A DNA stretch of 64,000 bases from Kribbella italica (GTDB taxonomy: Bacteria > Actinomycetota > Actinomycetes > Propionibacteriales > Kribbellaceae), in the NCBI RefSeq assembly GCF_014205135.1, contig NZ_JACHMY010000001.1:5766001-5830000 (forward strand), given 5' to 3'. Below, piece after piece: positions 8,501-16,825 of the stretch. The position numbers were made by a program, and so were the translations under genes. The notes beneath the pieces were generated by a model. The model had not been told where the DNA came from. It did no database searches and worked only from the letters and a program-made list of their open reading frames with translations. Each line of letters starts with the position of its first letter. The first letter of the stretch is position 1.

Positions 8501-9745
8501 TCACACCCGCAGCAGCCCGTCGACGACTCCGGTGTGGCCGGCCAGCACTTTGCCCGGGTCGGTGGACAGCACCCCACCGAGCACGGACGCGTAGACGTCG
8601 CGGAAGTCGACCGTCGACTTCAGATCACCGTTCGACAGGTCGGTGAGACTCGGCTGAGCCCCGTGGAACCCGCCGTTGACCTTCTCCCCGAGCACGAAGA
8701 GCGGACCGGCGGTCCCGTGGTCGGTGCCGTCGCTGCCGTTCGCATGCACCCGCCGCCCGAACTCCGAGTACACCAGCACCACCACGTTCTTGCCCCGATC
8801 GGTCTTCCGCAGCCGCTGCACGAACGGCGTCAACGACGAGTCCAGCTCGGTCAGCAGTCGTTGCTGGGTGCCCCGTTCGTCCGCGTGCGTGTCGAACCCG
8901 CCCAAAGACACCGAGTAGGCCCGAGTCGGTACGCCGGCCTCGATCAGCCCGGCGACGAGATCCAACTGGGTCCCCAGCTGCGAAGACCCACCAGCCGAAG
9001 CACCCTTCGTCTTCTCCTCGTCCTCGTCGTCCTCCCGTTCGCCGGCCTCGTGACCACCCAGCACCCGTACGGCGTTCTGCAGATCACCCAGCGACTTGGC
9101 AGCCTGCGCCTGCCAGCGCTCCTCACCGGGGCTCGGCTTCCCCAGCGCCGCGAAGGCCTCTCCCAACGCACCCTGCGGAAGCTTCAACCCCCGAACCGGC
9201 AACGACGCCGCCGCGGTCGTCGCCCCGGCCAGCATCGGCGGCAACGTCGGCTCGACCGACACCGCCCGCAACGGATCCGCGCCGGTCGCATCGAGCCACC
9301 GCCCGAGCCACCCGGTCGGCACCGACGTCGCCGGCGAAGCCGTCTGCCAGATCGCCATCGACCGGAAATGACTCCGGTCCGGCTCCGGATACCCGACTCC
9401 CCGGACCACCGCCAGCCGGTCCTCGTCCCACAGCCCCTTCAACCCCTTGAGCCCCGGATTCAGCCCTAGCCCCTCCCCGAGATCGAGCACCTCCTCGGGC
9501 TTGTACGCCAGCTCCGGCCGAGCGTCCTGGTATGCCGGATCAGCCGCCGGTACGACGGTGTTCAGCCCGTCGTTCCCGCCGTACAGCGTGACGACGACGA
9601 GCACGGAATCCCCGCTGGGCAAGGGATCGCGGACCGCGGCGGTCATCAGGTCGGACCAGTTGACCTGGGTCGCGCCGACCGCGAGCGCACCCGCGGCCGT
9701 CACTCCACTCATGGTCAGGAACCGGCGTCGAGTCAGGTTGTCCAC
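8501..9745 (-). CDS. DUF1501 family exported protein (Tat signal)
   Basis: 414 residues from GTG 9745, which has a GAGGAGA ribosome site 8 nt upstream. The N-terminus is a Tat signal (NLTRRRFLTMSG plus a hydrophobic stretch). The body has the DUF1501 features YGGNDGLNTVVP, SHFRSMAIWQTA, GGFDTHADE and SEFGRRVHANGSDGTDHGTAGP, a sulfatase/phosphatase-like metal-binding fold of unknown substrate. An acidic insert rich in Glu and Asp lies near residues 230-245. It follows a DUF1800 gene on the same strand with 10 nt between; the two families commonly occur as a pair. Confidence 0.88.
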   Translation of the reverse strand: MDNLTRRRFLTMSGVTAAGALAVGATQVNWSDLMTAAVRDPLPSGDSVLVVVTLYGGNDGLNTVVPAADPAYQDARPELAYKPEEVLDLGEGLGLNPGLKGLKGLWDEDRLAVVRGVGYPEPDRSHFRSMAIWQTASPATSVPTGWLGRWLDATGADPLRAVSVEPTLPPMLAGATTAAASLPVRGLKLPQGALGEAFAALGKPSPGEERWQAQAAKSLGDLQNAVRVLGGHEAGEREDDEDEEKTKGASAGGSSQLGTQLDLVAGLIEAGVPTRAYSVSLGGFDTHADERGTQQRLLTELDSSLTPFVQRLRKTDRGKNVVVLVYSEFGRRVHANGSDGTDHGTAGPLFVLGEKVNGGFHGAQPSLTDLSNGDLKSTVDFRDVYASVLGGVLSTDPGKVLAGHTGVVDGLLRV

Positions 9746-9755
9746 AGTCTTCTCC

Positions 9756-11012
9756 TCAACCACTCACGACGTACTCGGGAGCGCAGGCGGCCACGGCCGT
9801 CAGCTGCGCGGGATCCTTCACCGAAGCCAACGCGGCCTTCGTCCGGGCCGACCACCCGTCCACCCCCAGCAACTCCTGTACGTCGGTCGCCGGGTCCAGC
9901 TCGGCCGCCTTCGTCAGCAATTGCGCCACCTGCAGCCGCGTCACCCCGGCCGACGTGGTCAGCCAGCTCCCGCCGGAAGGCCACCCGCCCACGCTCGGCG
10001 GCCGGAACGGCACCTGGCCCATGCCACGCAACCCGGCGATCAGCTTCATCCGCGTCTTCTCGTCCAGCCGCGCGGGCTGCAGCCGCAACGCCCGCAGCAA
10101 CCCGACCGCCCACTCCACCGGCTGCTTCACCAACGCCGACGCGCTGTCCGTGAAGGCGGCCTCGGCCACCATCGCCCGCAGCAGCGCACGTACGTCCCGC
10201 TCACTCCCGTACGCCGCGACCAACCGCCGCAGCGCGTCGGCGGACGGCGGAGTCGCCGACACCAGCCGGAACCACAACCGCCCGACCACGAACGGCGCCG
10301 ACGCCGCCTGCGCGACGGCCAGGTCGGCGAACCCGCGCGCGTCGTACGCGCCGGACTTCCCGAACAGGGTCTTGCTGTCCGCGTCGTGCCGGGCCGCGAC
10401 GAAGCGCGCCTGGGTCGCGCCGCGTTTGATCGTCCACCCGGTCAGGCAACGGGCGCCCTCGAAGACGTCGACCTCGCTGTAGTGGCCGATCCCGAGCGTG
10501 AACAGCTCGAGGAACTCGCGGCCGAGGTTCTCGTTCGGCGAGCCCTTGCGGTTCGCGTTGCCGTCGAGCCAGCGGATCATCGCCGGGTCGACCACCATCG
10601 CCCGGGCCAGGTCCCCGAACTTGCCGAGCGCCTGCGTCCGGAACGCCTGGTTCTGCGTGAACATCAGCTGCGCGTTGCGGACCTTCTGGTTGCTGGTCGC
10701 GAAGTGCCCGTGCCAGAACCAGGTCAGCCGCTCGGTCGCCGTCGGCTCGGCGACCATCCGGTCCAGCCACCAGCTGGTCAGCCGCAACTCCTGCGCCGCC
10801 CGCTGCTTGTTCGCCGCCTTCTTCGCGGCCTTGTCGTCCTTCTTCCCCGCGTACTCCGGTGGTGTCAGGCCGGGCGGCGGTACCACGGCCACCGTCGGCG
10901 GCCCGAGCAGCCGCGCAACGGTCGCATCGAACCCCTCGTTCGAACCAACAGACCCGAACCCGAGCCGGTCGTTCAGCCGCCGGACGGCGGCGCGTTCGCT
11001 GATCTCACCCAT
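9756..11012 (-). CDS. DUF1800 domain protein
   Basis: 418 residues. The family signatures WFWHGHFATSNQKV, NENLGREFLELFTLGIGHYSE and VEWAVGLLRALRL are clear. A Lys/Ala-rich stretch lies at about residues 65-90. Start ATG 11012 gives MGEISERAAVRRL, the usual DUF1800 beginning. No signal peptide is obvious. It pairs with the downstream DUF1501 gene; the joint function is unknown. Confidence 0.88.
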   Translation of the reverse strand: MGEISERAAVRRLNDRLGFGSVGSNEGFDATVARLLGPPTVAVVPPPGLTPPEYAGKKDDKAAKKAANKQRAAQELRLTSWWLDRMVAEPTATERLTWFWHGHFATSNQKVRNAQLMFTQNQAFRTQALGKFGDLARAMVVDPAMIRWLDGNANRKGSPNENLGREFLELFTLGIGHYSEVDVFEGARCLTGWTIKRGATQARFVAARHDADSKTLFGKSGAYDARGFADLAVAQAASAPFVVGRLWFRLVSATPPSADALRRLVAAYGSERDVRALLRAMVAEAAFTDSASALVKQPVEWAVGLLRALRLQPARLDEKTRMKLIAGLRGMGQVPFRPPSVGGWPSGGSWLTTSAGVTRLQVAQLLTKAAELDPATDVQELLGVDGWSARTKAALASVKDPAQLTAVAACAPEYVVSG

Positions 11013-11081
11013 GCCCCGATCCTGGCCACCGACCGGCCAGAACCCCAGCAAACCAAAGCCATCTTCAGCCAACCCACAGGT

Positions 11082-11531
11082 TCAGACCGGCAGTGCGACC
11101 TCGGCCAGCGCCTTCACCAGCGGCGCCTGCTCAGGCAGCTCAGCAGCCTTCTCCAGAGCAGCGGACAGGACGGCGTCGTGCGTCGGCTGAGCCTCAGCCA
11201 GCAACGCACGCCCCGCCTCGGTCACCTCGGTGTAGATCCCGCGCCGATCCGTCGGGCACAGGTACCGCGACAGCAGTTGGCGGTCCTCCAACCGGTTCAC
11301 CAGCCGCGTCGTCGCCGACTGGCTCAGGACCACCGCGTTCGACAGCTGGTTCATCCGCAGGTGGTAGTCGTCCTGCCGGGCCAGTACGTCGAGCACGCTG
11401 TACTCGCTCACCGAGAGCCCGTGCTGCTTGTTCAGCGCGCGCTCCAGCTCGTCCTCGATCCGCGCGTGCAGAGCCGCTAGGGTGCGCCACCCCTGCGCCC
11501 GAGCCTCCGCGGCGTCGTCCGGTAGTCCCAC
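11082..11531 (-). CDS. MarR-family transcriptional regulator
   Basis: 149 residues from GTG 11531 with an excellent GAGGAGGAG ribosome site. Winged-helix core: LSVSEYSVLDVLARQ, then LSQSATTRLVNRLEDRQLLSRYLCPTDRRGIYTEVTEAGRALL, the MarR recognition helix and beta-wing. Likely autoregulated: two inverted repeats lie within 70 bp upstream of the start. Target genes are not evident. Confidence 0.9.
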   Translation of the reverse strand: MGLPDDAAEARAQGWRTLAALHARIEDELERALNKQHGLSVSEYSVLDVLARQDDYHLRMNQLSNAVVLSQSATTRLVNRLEDRQLLSRYLCPTDRRGIYTEVTEAGRALLAEAQPTHDAVLSAALEKAAELPEQAPLVKALAEVALPV

Positions 11532-11553
11532 AGCTCCTCCTCACCCAGCAATA

Positions 11554-11600
11554 GTCCGCGCATGCAACTGTCGCGGACGCGGGTATTAGTCACCAGACTA
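11554..11600. promoter_or_regulatory. Two dyads upstream of the MarR gene
   Basis: GTCCGCG (11554-11560) and CGCGGAC (11572-11578) form a 7-bp dyad with an 11-nt centre. TAGTC (11587-11591) and GACTA (11596-11600) form a 5-bp dyad with a 4-nt centre. MarR proteins bind short dyads of this kind in their own promoters. Binding is inferred. Confidence 0.5.
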
Positions 11601-11657
11601 CCGACCGGACGCGGAAAAGCCATGCCGGCCGCCGTCCCCGCCCAGCCCGGCTCCACC

Positions 11658-12809
11658 TCAGCCTCGCCGGTAGATCTCACGCACCGCGTGGAACGACTTC
11701 TTCGGCTCCCACCGGTACGGCGACGCCGGGTCCCAGCTGTCCTCGCGGATCACCTTGACCAGCCCGTAGCCCGCGATGTCGTCGTCGTGCTTGGGGTCGT
11801 CGGCCCGATGCGGTGCGTCCGGTGAGATGAACGTGTACGGCGAGGCGCCCAGCAACCCCTCCTTGGCGAACACGCCCAGCATGGTCGCCAGGTGCGTCGC
11901 CTGCTCCTGCTCGTTGCGCACGTACCCGTCCTTGATCGCCGGCGGATCGACCGTGTAGTCCACGATGTCCCAGCCCATCCCACCGGCCTCGGCCGCGCCG
12001 GTGAACGTGCAGCAGCCGAACTCCAGGATCAGGATCGGCTTGCCCCACTTCCGGAACGGCGCCAGCTCGGCCGTGTGCGCCGCCGGATCCGCGTGGTACG
12101 AGTAGTAGTCCAGCCCGACGATGTCGAACAGCGACCAGTCGACCGGCTCCAGGTCCGTCGCCGCGCCGTACGTGATCCGTCCATGGAAGTTGCTGCGGGC
12201 AACCTTTGCCATCTTCGCGGTGTAAGCGCGGAACCGGCGGACGATCGCGGGCATGTCGGGGTTGCCGTTGGTCAGGTGCTCGACCCGCTCGAAGAAGTCC
12301 GCGCCCGGCACGATCCCCGGCGTGAACAGCATGAACTCGCAGCCGATCACCAGGATCACCTCCGGCCCGTACCGGCGCCGCAGCCGCTCCGCGTCCCGGG
12401 CGACGTCGGCGAGCTTGCGCAGCGAGTCCGCCTGCGGCTCGTCGAAGAACCGCGGCTGGATCGAGACGCGCAGGCCCTGCCGGAGCGCCTCGGTGGCGGT
12501 GTCGCGCAAGCGCTTCGGCTGGGTGCCGTAGATGCTGACCCAGTTCGCGTGCAGGCGGTGGCGGATCGCACTCAGTTCGCCGCGGACGATGTCGGGACGC
12601 CAGAGGACACGGCTCTCGTCGCCGATGAATCCGGTGCCGGTGTCGTAGGCGACGCCGCGGAAGTCGAGATGGCGCTTGTCCGGCGTACCGGCGGGCGTCG
12701 TACGGGCTGCGGTTGCGGGGCTCGCGGCAACGGTTCCGGCGGTGGCGGCAACCACGCCGAGCGCGGCGGCGCGCTGCAGAAATCGGGACCTGCTGATCGG
12801 TTGGCTCAT
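11658..12809 (-). CDS. Exported TIM-barrel (glycoside-hydrolase-like) protein
   Basis: 383 residues. A signal sequence (SRSRFLQRAAALGVVAA through ASPATA) is Tat-like but has Arg-Ser-Arg rather than twin Arg. The mature part has the alternating pattern of a TIM-barrel glycosidase: HANWVSIYGTQ, LRVSIQPRFF, VILVIGCEFMLF, DIVGLDYYSYHAD and KPILILEFGCCTF with a possible catalytic Glu. Similar actinobacterial proteins have been mislabelled as abortive-infection proteins. Substrate unknown. ATG 12809 chosen; TTG 12818 is an alternative. Confidence 0.7.
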   Translation of the reverse strand: MSQPISRSRFLQRAAALGVVAATAGTVAASPATAARTTPAGTPDKRHLDFRGVAYDTGTGFIGDESRVLWRPDIVRGELSAIRHRLHANWVSIYGTQPKRLRDTATEALRQGLRVSIQPRFFDEPQADSLRKLADVARDAERLRRRYGPEVILVIGCEFMLFTPGIVPGADFFERVEHLTNGNPDMPAIVRRFRAYTAKMAKVARSNFHGRITYGAATDLEPVDWSLFDIVGLDYYSYHADPAAHTAELAPFRKWGKPILILEFGCCTFTGAAEAGGMGWDIVDYTVDPPAIKDGYVRNEQEQATHLATMLGVFAKEGLLGASPYTFISPDAPHRADDPKHDDDIAGYGLVKVIREDSWDPASPYRWEPKKSFHAVREIYRRG

Positions 12810-13009
12810 GCCGGACAACTCTCCGCCGCTCGCCGCGAACGGTCGTCGGGCAGAGGTTTTCCCTTGCGCAACTTAAGTTTTGCGGCCCAGGACTGACACA
12901 GCACTGATGTGCCGGGGCGATTGCTTGCTTCACGGACCGTGAGGGGACGACTCTTCTTGGTCAGAGGCCGCAACCGCCCAATGCGGCCGACGACACCTGG
13001 AGTGTGAGC

Positions 13010-13804
13010 ATGTCAGGAAAGCTCAAGTTCACCCGTGCGGCCCTGGTCGCCGTGATGGTCGCGGTCGCGTCGGCCGGTGCGGTCGGCGCCGCCGAGGCCC
13101 GCGTGACACCGGGAACCAACATCGTCGGCGGTACGACGGCGAGCACCGCCCAGGCCCCGTGGGCGATCGCGCTGAACAACAGCCGGTCCCCCGTGCCGAG
13201 CGGCCAGTACTGCGGCGCGACGCTGGTGAAGGCGAACAAGATCGTCACCGCCGCGCACTGCGTGACCCAGCCGATCAGCACCTACACCGCGATCCAGGGC
13301 CGCGACCGGCTGAGCACTACCGCCGGCAAGACCTCGAAGATCTCCAAGATCTGGAAGGACCCGCAGTACGGGCGGGTGGCCGGCCACGACGTCGCCGTGC
13401 TGACGCTGACCACGCCGTTCACCGGTGTGGCCACCCTGCCGCTGGAGACCAGCCGCTCGGCCGACGCCGTCGGCGCGCAGTCGGTCGTCTACGGCTACGG
13501 CGAGACCGAGGGCACCGGCCCGGCCGACACCTTTCAGAAGGTGACCGTGCCGGTGCTCGGTGACTCGTACTGCGGTCAGGTGTACGCCGATGAGGGGTAC
13601 GTCGCCAACGGCGAGATCTGCGCCGGCTACAAGGCCGGCGGCAAGGACTCCTGCCAGGGCGACTCCGGCGGCCCGCTCGTGCTGAACGGCCGGCTCTTCG
13701 GGGTCGTGTCGTGGGGCATCGGCTGCGCCGACGCGGGCAACCCCGGCGTGTACGCCGAGGTCGCGACGTACGCCTCGGCGCTGACGGCGCAGATCAACAA
13801 CTAG
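13010..13804 (+). CDS. Secreted trypsin-like serine protease (S1 family)
   Basis: 264 residues. Signal peptide of about 30 residues, a short propeptide and a chymotrypsin-type mature start IVGG at residue 38. Catalytic triad His83 (TAAHC), Asp127 (GHDVAVLTL) and Ser219 (GDSGGP). Asp213, six residues before the catalytic Ser, indicates trypsin specificity (Lys/Arg at P1). Cys pairs fit the usual disulfides. ATG 13010 has GGAG 7 nt upstream. Exported, probably nutritional. Confidence 0.95.
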   Translation: MSGKLKFTRAALVAVMVAVASAGAVGAAEARVTPGTNIVGGTTASTAQAPWAIALNNSRSPVPSGQYCGATLVKANKIVTAAHCVTQPISTYTAIQGRDRLSTTAGKTSKISKIWKDPQYGRVAGHDVAVLTLTTPFTGVATLPLETSRSADAVGAQSVVYGYGETEGTGPADTFQKVTVPVLGDSYCGQVYADEGYVANGEICAGYKAGGKDSCQGDSGGPLVLNGRLFGVVSWGIGCADAGNPGVYAEVATYASALTAQINN

Positions 13805-13821
13805 CTCGGGACACGCGACTG

Positions 13822-13852
13822 ATACGCCGTACCAGGTTCTGGTACGGCGTAT
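13822..13852. promoter_or_regulatory. 14-bp perfect dyad between the protease and TetR genes
   Basis: ATACGCCGTACCAG (13822-13835) and its exact complement (13839-13852) flank a GTT centre. It ends 4 bp before the GTG start of the TetR gene and starts 18 bp after the protease stop. It could be the TetR autoregulatory operator, a terminator of the protease gene, or both. Confidence 0.75.
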
Positions 13853-13856
13853 TAGT

Positions 13857-14576
13857 GTGTCGCCGGTGGCACGTGAAGCTGATGAGAAGACGGCCCTGGG
13901 CTCGGTCTGGCTGCGAGCGGAACCTTCGTCGACCCGGGCCCCGCTGACCCGCGAGGACATCGTCGGTGCGGCGATCGGCATCCTCGACAAGGAGGGCCTC
14001 GACGGTCTCTCGATGCGCCGCGTCGCCGTCGAACTCGGCACCGCCGCGACGTCGGCCCTCTACTGGCGGGTCGCCACCAAGAACGACCTCCTGGAACTAG
14101 CCGTCGACGAGATCCTCGCCGGGGCCCTGGTCCCCACCGACGACGCCGGCGACTGGCGAGACCAGCTCGCCGTCCTGGGCCTGGCGGCGTACGAAGCCCT
14201 CGACCGCCACCCCTGGGCCACCCAACTCCTGGCCTCCCACGCCGGCCTCGGCCCCAACTACCAGACCTACACCGCCCGCCTGGTCGAAATCCTCACCACC
14301 GCCGGCTTCAAGAACATCCACCTGGACGCCGCAGTCTCCGCCGTCTTCCACTACATCATCGGCGCCGCCGTCACCGACGCCGCCTGGCACTCCACCATCC
14401 ACCGCAGCGGCCTCCCCGACCCCACCTGGGCCAACGCCGCCGGCCAGCACCTGGACATCGAGCCCGAAGCGTTGACCGCCTACCTCACGCCGGACAACCC
14501 CGCCGGCCCCACCGCCCGCTTCACCACAGGCCTACGAGTCATCCTCGTAGGCCTGCGTCCTCGTCGTCTTTCCTAG
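13857..14576 (+). CDS. TetR/AcrR-family regulator with TetR C-terminal domain
   Basis: 239 residues. HTH at about residues 25-70 (REDIVGAAIGILDKEGLDGLSMRRVAVELG, then ALYWRVATKNDLLELAVDEIL). The C-terminal part resembles the TetR_C ligand domain. The GTG start is only 4 bp from a 14-bp dyad, so the mRNA is probably leaderless or has a very short leader. Its stop shares a CTAG with the convergent E2 gene. Confidence 0.88.
   Translation: MSPVAREADEKTALGSVWLRAEPSSTRAPLTREDIVGAAIGILDKEGLDGLSMRRVAVELGTAATSALYWRVATKNDLLELAVDEILAGALVPTDDAGDWRDQLAVLGLAAYEALDRHPWATQLLASHAGLGPNYQTYTARLVEILTTAGFKNIHLDAAVSAVFHYIIGAAVTDAAWHSTIHRSGLPDPTWANAAGQHLDIEPEALTAYLTPDNPAGPTARFTTGLRVILVGLRPRRLS
14527..14555. terminator. 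12-bp hairpin in the 3' end of the TetR gene, between convergent genes
   Basis: CAGGCCTACGAG (14527-14538) pairs exactly with 14544-14555 across a 5-nt loop. It lies inside the last codons of the TetR gene and about 20 nt beyond the stop of the convergent E2 gene. It may terminate the E2 transcript and limit read-through in both directions. Confidence 0.6.
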
Positions 14577-15841
14577 AGATCAGCGAAAGCTGAGGTGGGG
14601 TTTTCGAAGGCGTCTGCGACGAAGCGGAGGAAGGCTGCTGCTGTTCCTCCGTCGCAGACTCGGTGGTCGAAGACGAGGGAGAGCTGGGTGAGTTTGCGGA
14701 CGGCCAGCTCGCCGTCGACGACCCAGGGGCGGTCGATGATGCGGCCGACGCCGAGGATCGCGACCTGCGGGTGGTTGATGATCGCCGCACTGCCGTCGAC
14801 GCCGAAGCTGCCGTAGTTGTTGAGGGTAAAGCTCCCCGATGACAGCTCGTGCGCGGTGAGCTTGCCGTCGCGGGCGGCGGCGGTCAGGCGGCGGATCTCG
14901 CCGTCCAGCTCGCGAGCGGTGAGCGTGTGCGCGTTCGGTACGGCGGGCACGACCAGGCCGCGGTCGGTCTGAGCGGCCAGCCCGAGGTTGACGCCGTCGT
15001 ACTGAACGAGATCATCACCGTCGACGAAACCGTTCAGCTCCGGGTGCTTGCGCAGCCCGGCGACCACGAAGCGCGCCATCAGCGCGAGCAGACCCGGCCC
15101 GGGATCAGTTGCCGTGCGCATCGAAGCCCGCAGCTCGACCAACGGGGTCGCGTCGACGTCCACCCAGGTCGTCGCCTCGGGGATCTCCGACCGGCTCCGA
15201 CTCAACGTCGCCGCGACGGTCTTCCGGAACCCGTTCATCGTCGTACGCCGAAGCTCAGGCAGCCCGGTCCGCGAATCCCCAACCACAGCAGGAGTACGCG
15301 CCGCCACAGCAGCTTCCACATCCCGGCGCACGATCAATCCACCCGCACCCGACCCCTGCAAACTCCTCAGATCAAGCCCCGCATCCTTCGCGATCCGGCG
15401 GACCAGGGGCGAGATCACCAACGGCACCGCACGCGCAACAACCGCGGGCCGCTCGGCAACTGCCAGCGCGGAACCGTTCGCAGCCGCAGGCTGCCCATTC
15501 ACCCGAGCCTTCCGCCGACGCCCCGACCCCGCACTCTCCGGCGTCCCGTACCCGATCAGCACATTCCCCGACCCGGCCTTCTCCTCCTCGCGATAGGCCT
15601 CACCAGCAGCAGACCCGATCGTGATCAAAGGCTGACCGACGTCGATCGTCGACCCCTCAGCACCATGCAGCTCGGTCACCACCCCGGCGTACGGCGAAGG
15701 CACCTCCACCAACGACTTCGCGGTCTCCACCTCGGCAATCGGCGCGTCGACAGCCACAACGTCGCCGACAGCAACCAACCACCGCACGATCTCCGCCTCG
15801 GTCAGCCCTTCGCCGAGGTCCGGCAGCAGGAACGTGTTCAC
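14573..15841 (-). CDS. bkdC: Branched-chain 2-oxoacid dehydrogenase E2 (dihydrolipoamide acyltransferase)
   Basis: 422 residues. N-terminal lipoyl domain with lipoylated Lys42 (VETAKSLVEVPSP), a linker, a peripheral subunit-binding domain (SPLVRRIAKDAGLDLRSL) and the catalytic acyltransferase domain with FDHRVCDGG, the HxxxDG active site. GTG start at 15841 overlaps the E1beta stop (GTGA) and has GGGAGG 5 nt upstream. Last gene of the E1alpha-E1beta-E2 operon; no E3 gene is present, so lipoamide dehydrogenase must come from elsewhere. The specific substrate (branched-chain rather than pyruvate) is inferred from separate E1 subunits and the Lrp neighbour. Confidence 0.9.
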   Translation of the reverse strand: MNTFLLPDLGEGLTEAEIVRWLVAVGDVVAVDAPIAEVETAKSLVEVPSPYAGVVTELHGAEGSTIDVGQPLITIGSAAGEAYREEEKAGSGNVLIGYGTPESAGSGRRRKARVNGQPAAANGSALAVAERPAVVARAVPLVISPLVRRIAKDAGLDLRSLQGSGAGGLIVRRDVEAAVAARTPAVVGDSRTGLPELRRTTMNGFRKTVAATLSRSRSEIPEATTWVDVDATPLVELRASMRTATDPGPGLLALMARFVVAGLRKHPELNGFVDGDDLVQYDGVNLGLAAQTDRGLVVPAVPNAHTLTARELDGEIRRLTAAARDGKLTAHELSSGSFTLNNYGSFGVDGSAAIINHPQVAILGVGRIIDRPWVVDGELAVRKLTQLSLVFDHRVCDGGTAAAFLRFVADAFENPTSAFADL

Positions 15842-16824
15842 GAGTCCTCCCACTGCAGATCGTCAACGGCGTCAAGGATCCGGTCCACCGACGGCAGCTG
15901 GTGCCGCTCCAGGTGCGGAGGCGGGAACGGGATGTCGAACCCGGTCACCCGCCGGATCGGCGCCGCCAGCGAGTGGAAGCACCGTTCGGTGACCCGGGCA
16001 ACGATCTCCGACGACACCGAAGCAAACCCCGAGGCCTCGGCCACCACCACAGCCCGCCCAGTCGACCGCACCGCAGCACACACCGTCTCGTCGTCAAAGG
16101 GAACGATCGACCGAAGATCCACGACTCCCACCGACCGCCCCTCGGCAGCCGCAGCCTCCGCGGCCTCCAAAGCGACCGGCACAGTAGGCCCATAGGCGAT
16201 CAGCGTCGCGTCCGCGCCCTCACGCCGTACGACGGCCTTCCCGATCCCCGGCTCGGGGGTTCCGAGATCGATCTCCTCCTTGGCCCAGTACAACTTCTTC
16301 GGCTCCAGGAAGATCACCGGATCCGGGAACTCGATCGCCCGCCGCATCAGCCAGTACGCATCGGCCACGGTCGAAGGCGCGACCACGGTCAGCCCCGGCG
16401 TGTGCGCGTAGTACGCCTCGGACGAGTCGCAGTGGTGCTCGACGCCGCCGATGCCCCCGGCGTACGGCATCCGGATCACCATCGGCAGCGTGATCTTGCC
16501 GCGGGTCCGGTTGCGCATCTTCGCGACGTGGCTGACGACCTGCTCGAACGCCGGGTAGCCGAACGCGTCGAACTGCATCTCGACGACCGGCCGCATCCCG
16601 TTCATCGCCATCCCGATCGCGGTGCCGACGATGCCGGACTCGGCCAACGGGGTGTCGAAGCAACGACTTTCGCCGAACTCGGCGGTCAGCCCGTCGGTCA
16701 CCCGGAACACACCGCCGAGCGCGCCGACGTCCTCGCCGAACATCAGCACGGTGTCGTCGGCCCGCATCGCGTCGCGCAGCGCCTGGTTCAGGGCCTGCGC
16801 CATGGAGAGCTTCACGTGCGTCAT
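15838..16824 (-). CDS. bkdB: 2-oxoacid dehydrogenase E1 beta subunit
   Basis: 328 residues. Typical transketolase-like E1beta: QALNQALRDAMRADDTVLMFGEDVG, CFDTPLAESGIVGTAIGMAMNG, GIGGVEHHCDSSEAYYAHTPGL and VGVVDLRSIVPFDDE. Forms an alpha2beta2 heterotetramer with the upstream gene product and decarboxylates branched-chain 2-oxoacids with thiamine diphosphate. The ATG at 16824 is one base after the E1alpha stop and has GGAGG at a 7-nt spacing. Confidence 0.92.
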   Translation of the reverse strand: MTHVKLSMAQALNQALRDAMRADDTVLMFGEDVGALGGVFRVTDGLTAEFGESRCFDTPLAESGIVGTAIGMAMNGMRPVVEMQFDAFGYPAFEQVVSHVAKMRNRTRGKITLPMVIRMPYAGGIGGVEHHCDSSEAYYAHTPGLTVVAPSTVADAYWLMRRAIEFPDPVIFLEPKKLYWAKEEIDLGTPEPGIGKAVVRREGADATLIAYGPTVPVALEAAEAAAAEGRSVGVVDLRSIVPFDDETVCAAVRSTGRAVVVAEASGFASVSSEIVARVTERCFHSLAAPIRRVTGFDIPFPPPHLERHQLPSVDRILDAVDDLQWEDS

Positions 16825-16825
16825 C

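Noticed and set aside
11658..12809. Abortive-infection defence protein
   Set aside because: The name is attached to similar proteins in databases, but the sequence is an exported TIM-barrel glycosidase-like protein with no defence context.
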